From: an uncultured Lachnoanaerobaculum sp.
Lineage (GTDB): Bacteria; Bacillota; Clostridia; Lachnospirales; Lachnospiraceae
Length of the DNA stretch: 6,023 nt
Assembly (NCBI GenBank): GCA_938041725.1
Contig: CALISX010000101.1
Span: 1-6,023, forward strand
Reading direction: 5' to 3'
Part shown: piece after piece, positions 5,640 to 6,023 of the stretch
Layout of the letters: every line of letters begins with the position of its first letter
Position numbering within the stretch: the stretch's first letter is position 1
Program-made: the position numbers and the translations under genes
The notes under the pieces: generated by a model
Seen by the model: the letters and a program-made list of their open reading frames with translations, nothing else
What the model was told of the DNA's origin: nothing
Database searches by the model: none

Positions 5640-6023
5640 TTAGCCACGGATTTCCTTTACAATCTGGGCAGCCTGGGCTGCCATTTCTTTAATTTTTTCA
5701 AACCTTCCATCTCGAATCAAATCCTGCTTTACCATCCAGCTTCCGCCGCAGGCAAGAATCTTGCTATAGGCCAGGTATTCCCGCACATTTACAGGATCAA
5801 TGCCTCCTGTGGGCATGAAGCGCAGGGTGGTAAAGGGGGCAGCCACTGCCTTGATCATCTTTAAGCCCCCTGCGGGTTCTGCTGGAAAGAATTTCACCAC
5901 CTCCAGTCCCAAAGAAAGGGCCTGCTCCATTTCACTGGGAGTTTGGGTGCCGGGAGTAATGGGAATGTTCTTTGCCTGGCAGTAGCGTACCACCTCAGGG
6001 TTTAAGCCTGGGCTGACAATAAA
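5640..6023 (-). CDS. eda: 2-keto-3-deoxy-6-phosphogluconate (KDPG) aldolase, 5'-partial
   Basis: This class I aldolase cleaves KDPG to pyruvate and glyceraldehyde-3-phosphate, and many members also act on 2-keto-4-hydroxyglutarate. The frame is open to the right edge; 127 C-terminal residues are visible, beginning FIVSPGLNPEVVRYC, and roughly the first 80 residues of a ~210-aa protein are missing. The GTG at 5993 is internal. Visible landmarks are ITPGTQTPSE, the Schiff-base lysine in EVVKFFPAE (residue 44 of the visible part, equivalent to K133 of the E. coli enzyme), and RFMPTGGID plus ACGGSWMV, which form the phosphate-binding end of the barrel. The catalytic glutamate would lie outside the window. 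It is the upstream gene of an eda-kdgK operon whose promoter is beyond the right edge. Confidence 0.92.
   Translation of the reverse strand, partial: FIVSPGLNPEVVRYCQAKNIPITPGTQTPSEMEQALSLGLEVVKFFPAEPAGGLKMIKAVAAPFTTLRFMPTGGIDPVNVREYLAYSKILACGGSWMVKQDLIRDGRFEKIKEMAAQAAQIVKEIRG

Overview
The window looks like a chromosomal segment of a low-to-moderate GC Clostridia-type Firmicute, probably a gut Lachnospiraceae-like organism. This rests on AGGAG/AAAGG ribosome binding sites, short-spaced operons, a cre-like catabolite-repression site and the look of the proteins. The species cannot be fixed from the sequence alone.

Layout: (1) positions 1-1484, plus strand: the C-terminal ~490 residues of a mannitol-dehydrogenase-family oxidoreductase, best read as fructuronate reductase (UxuB-like); its N-terminus lies off the left edge. 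(2) 1498-1537: a perfect 17-bp terminator hairpin between convergent genes. (3) 1601-3973, minus strand: a two-gene unit of a BrnQ-type branched-chain amino acid carrier followed by a CaiB/BaiF-type CoA-transferase. The carrier gene has an in-frame TAG at codon 35 and appears to lack about one transmembrane segment, so it is probably a pseudogene. (4) 3974-4523: a 550-base gap with a sigma-A-like promoter, a cre-like operator and a possible 30-codon leader ORF for the brnQ unit. Its right half is a GC-rich block of nested inverted repeats that could be an RNA or a dispersed repeat. (5) 4524-6023, minus strand: eda (KDPG aldolase, cut by the right edge) and kdgK (2-keto-3-deoxygluconate kinase), 18 bases apart and clearly one operon.

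How the genes fit: the UxuB-like reductase makes D-mannonate from fructuronate. Mannonate dehydratase (not in the window) would give 2-keto-3-deoxygluconate, KdgK phosphorylates it to KDPG, and Eda splits KDPG into pyruvate and glyceraldehyde-3-phosphate. The two ends of the window are therefore parts of one hexuronate (pectin/glucuronide) pathway. The AT-richer carrier/CoA-transferase unit sits between them, has no obvious link to that pathway, and may be an insertion. I do not see a convincing new multi-gene system. The two points most worth a second look are the interrupted carrier gene and the structured GC-rich block.
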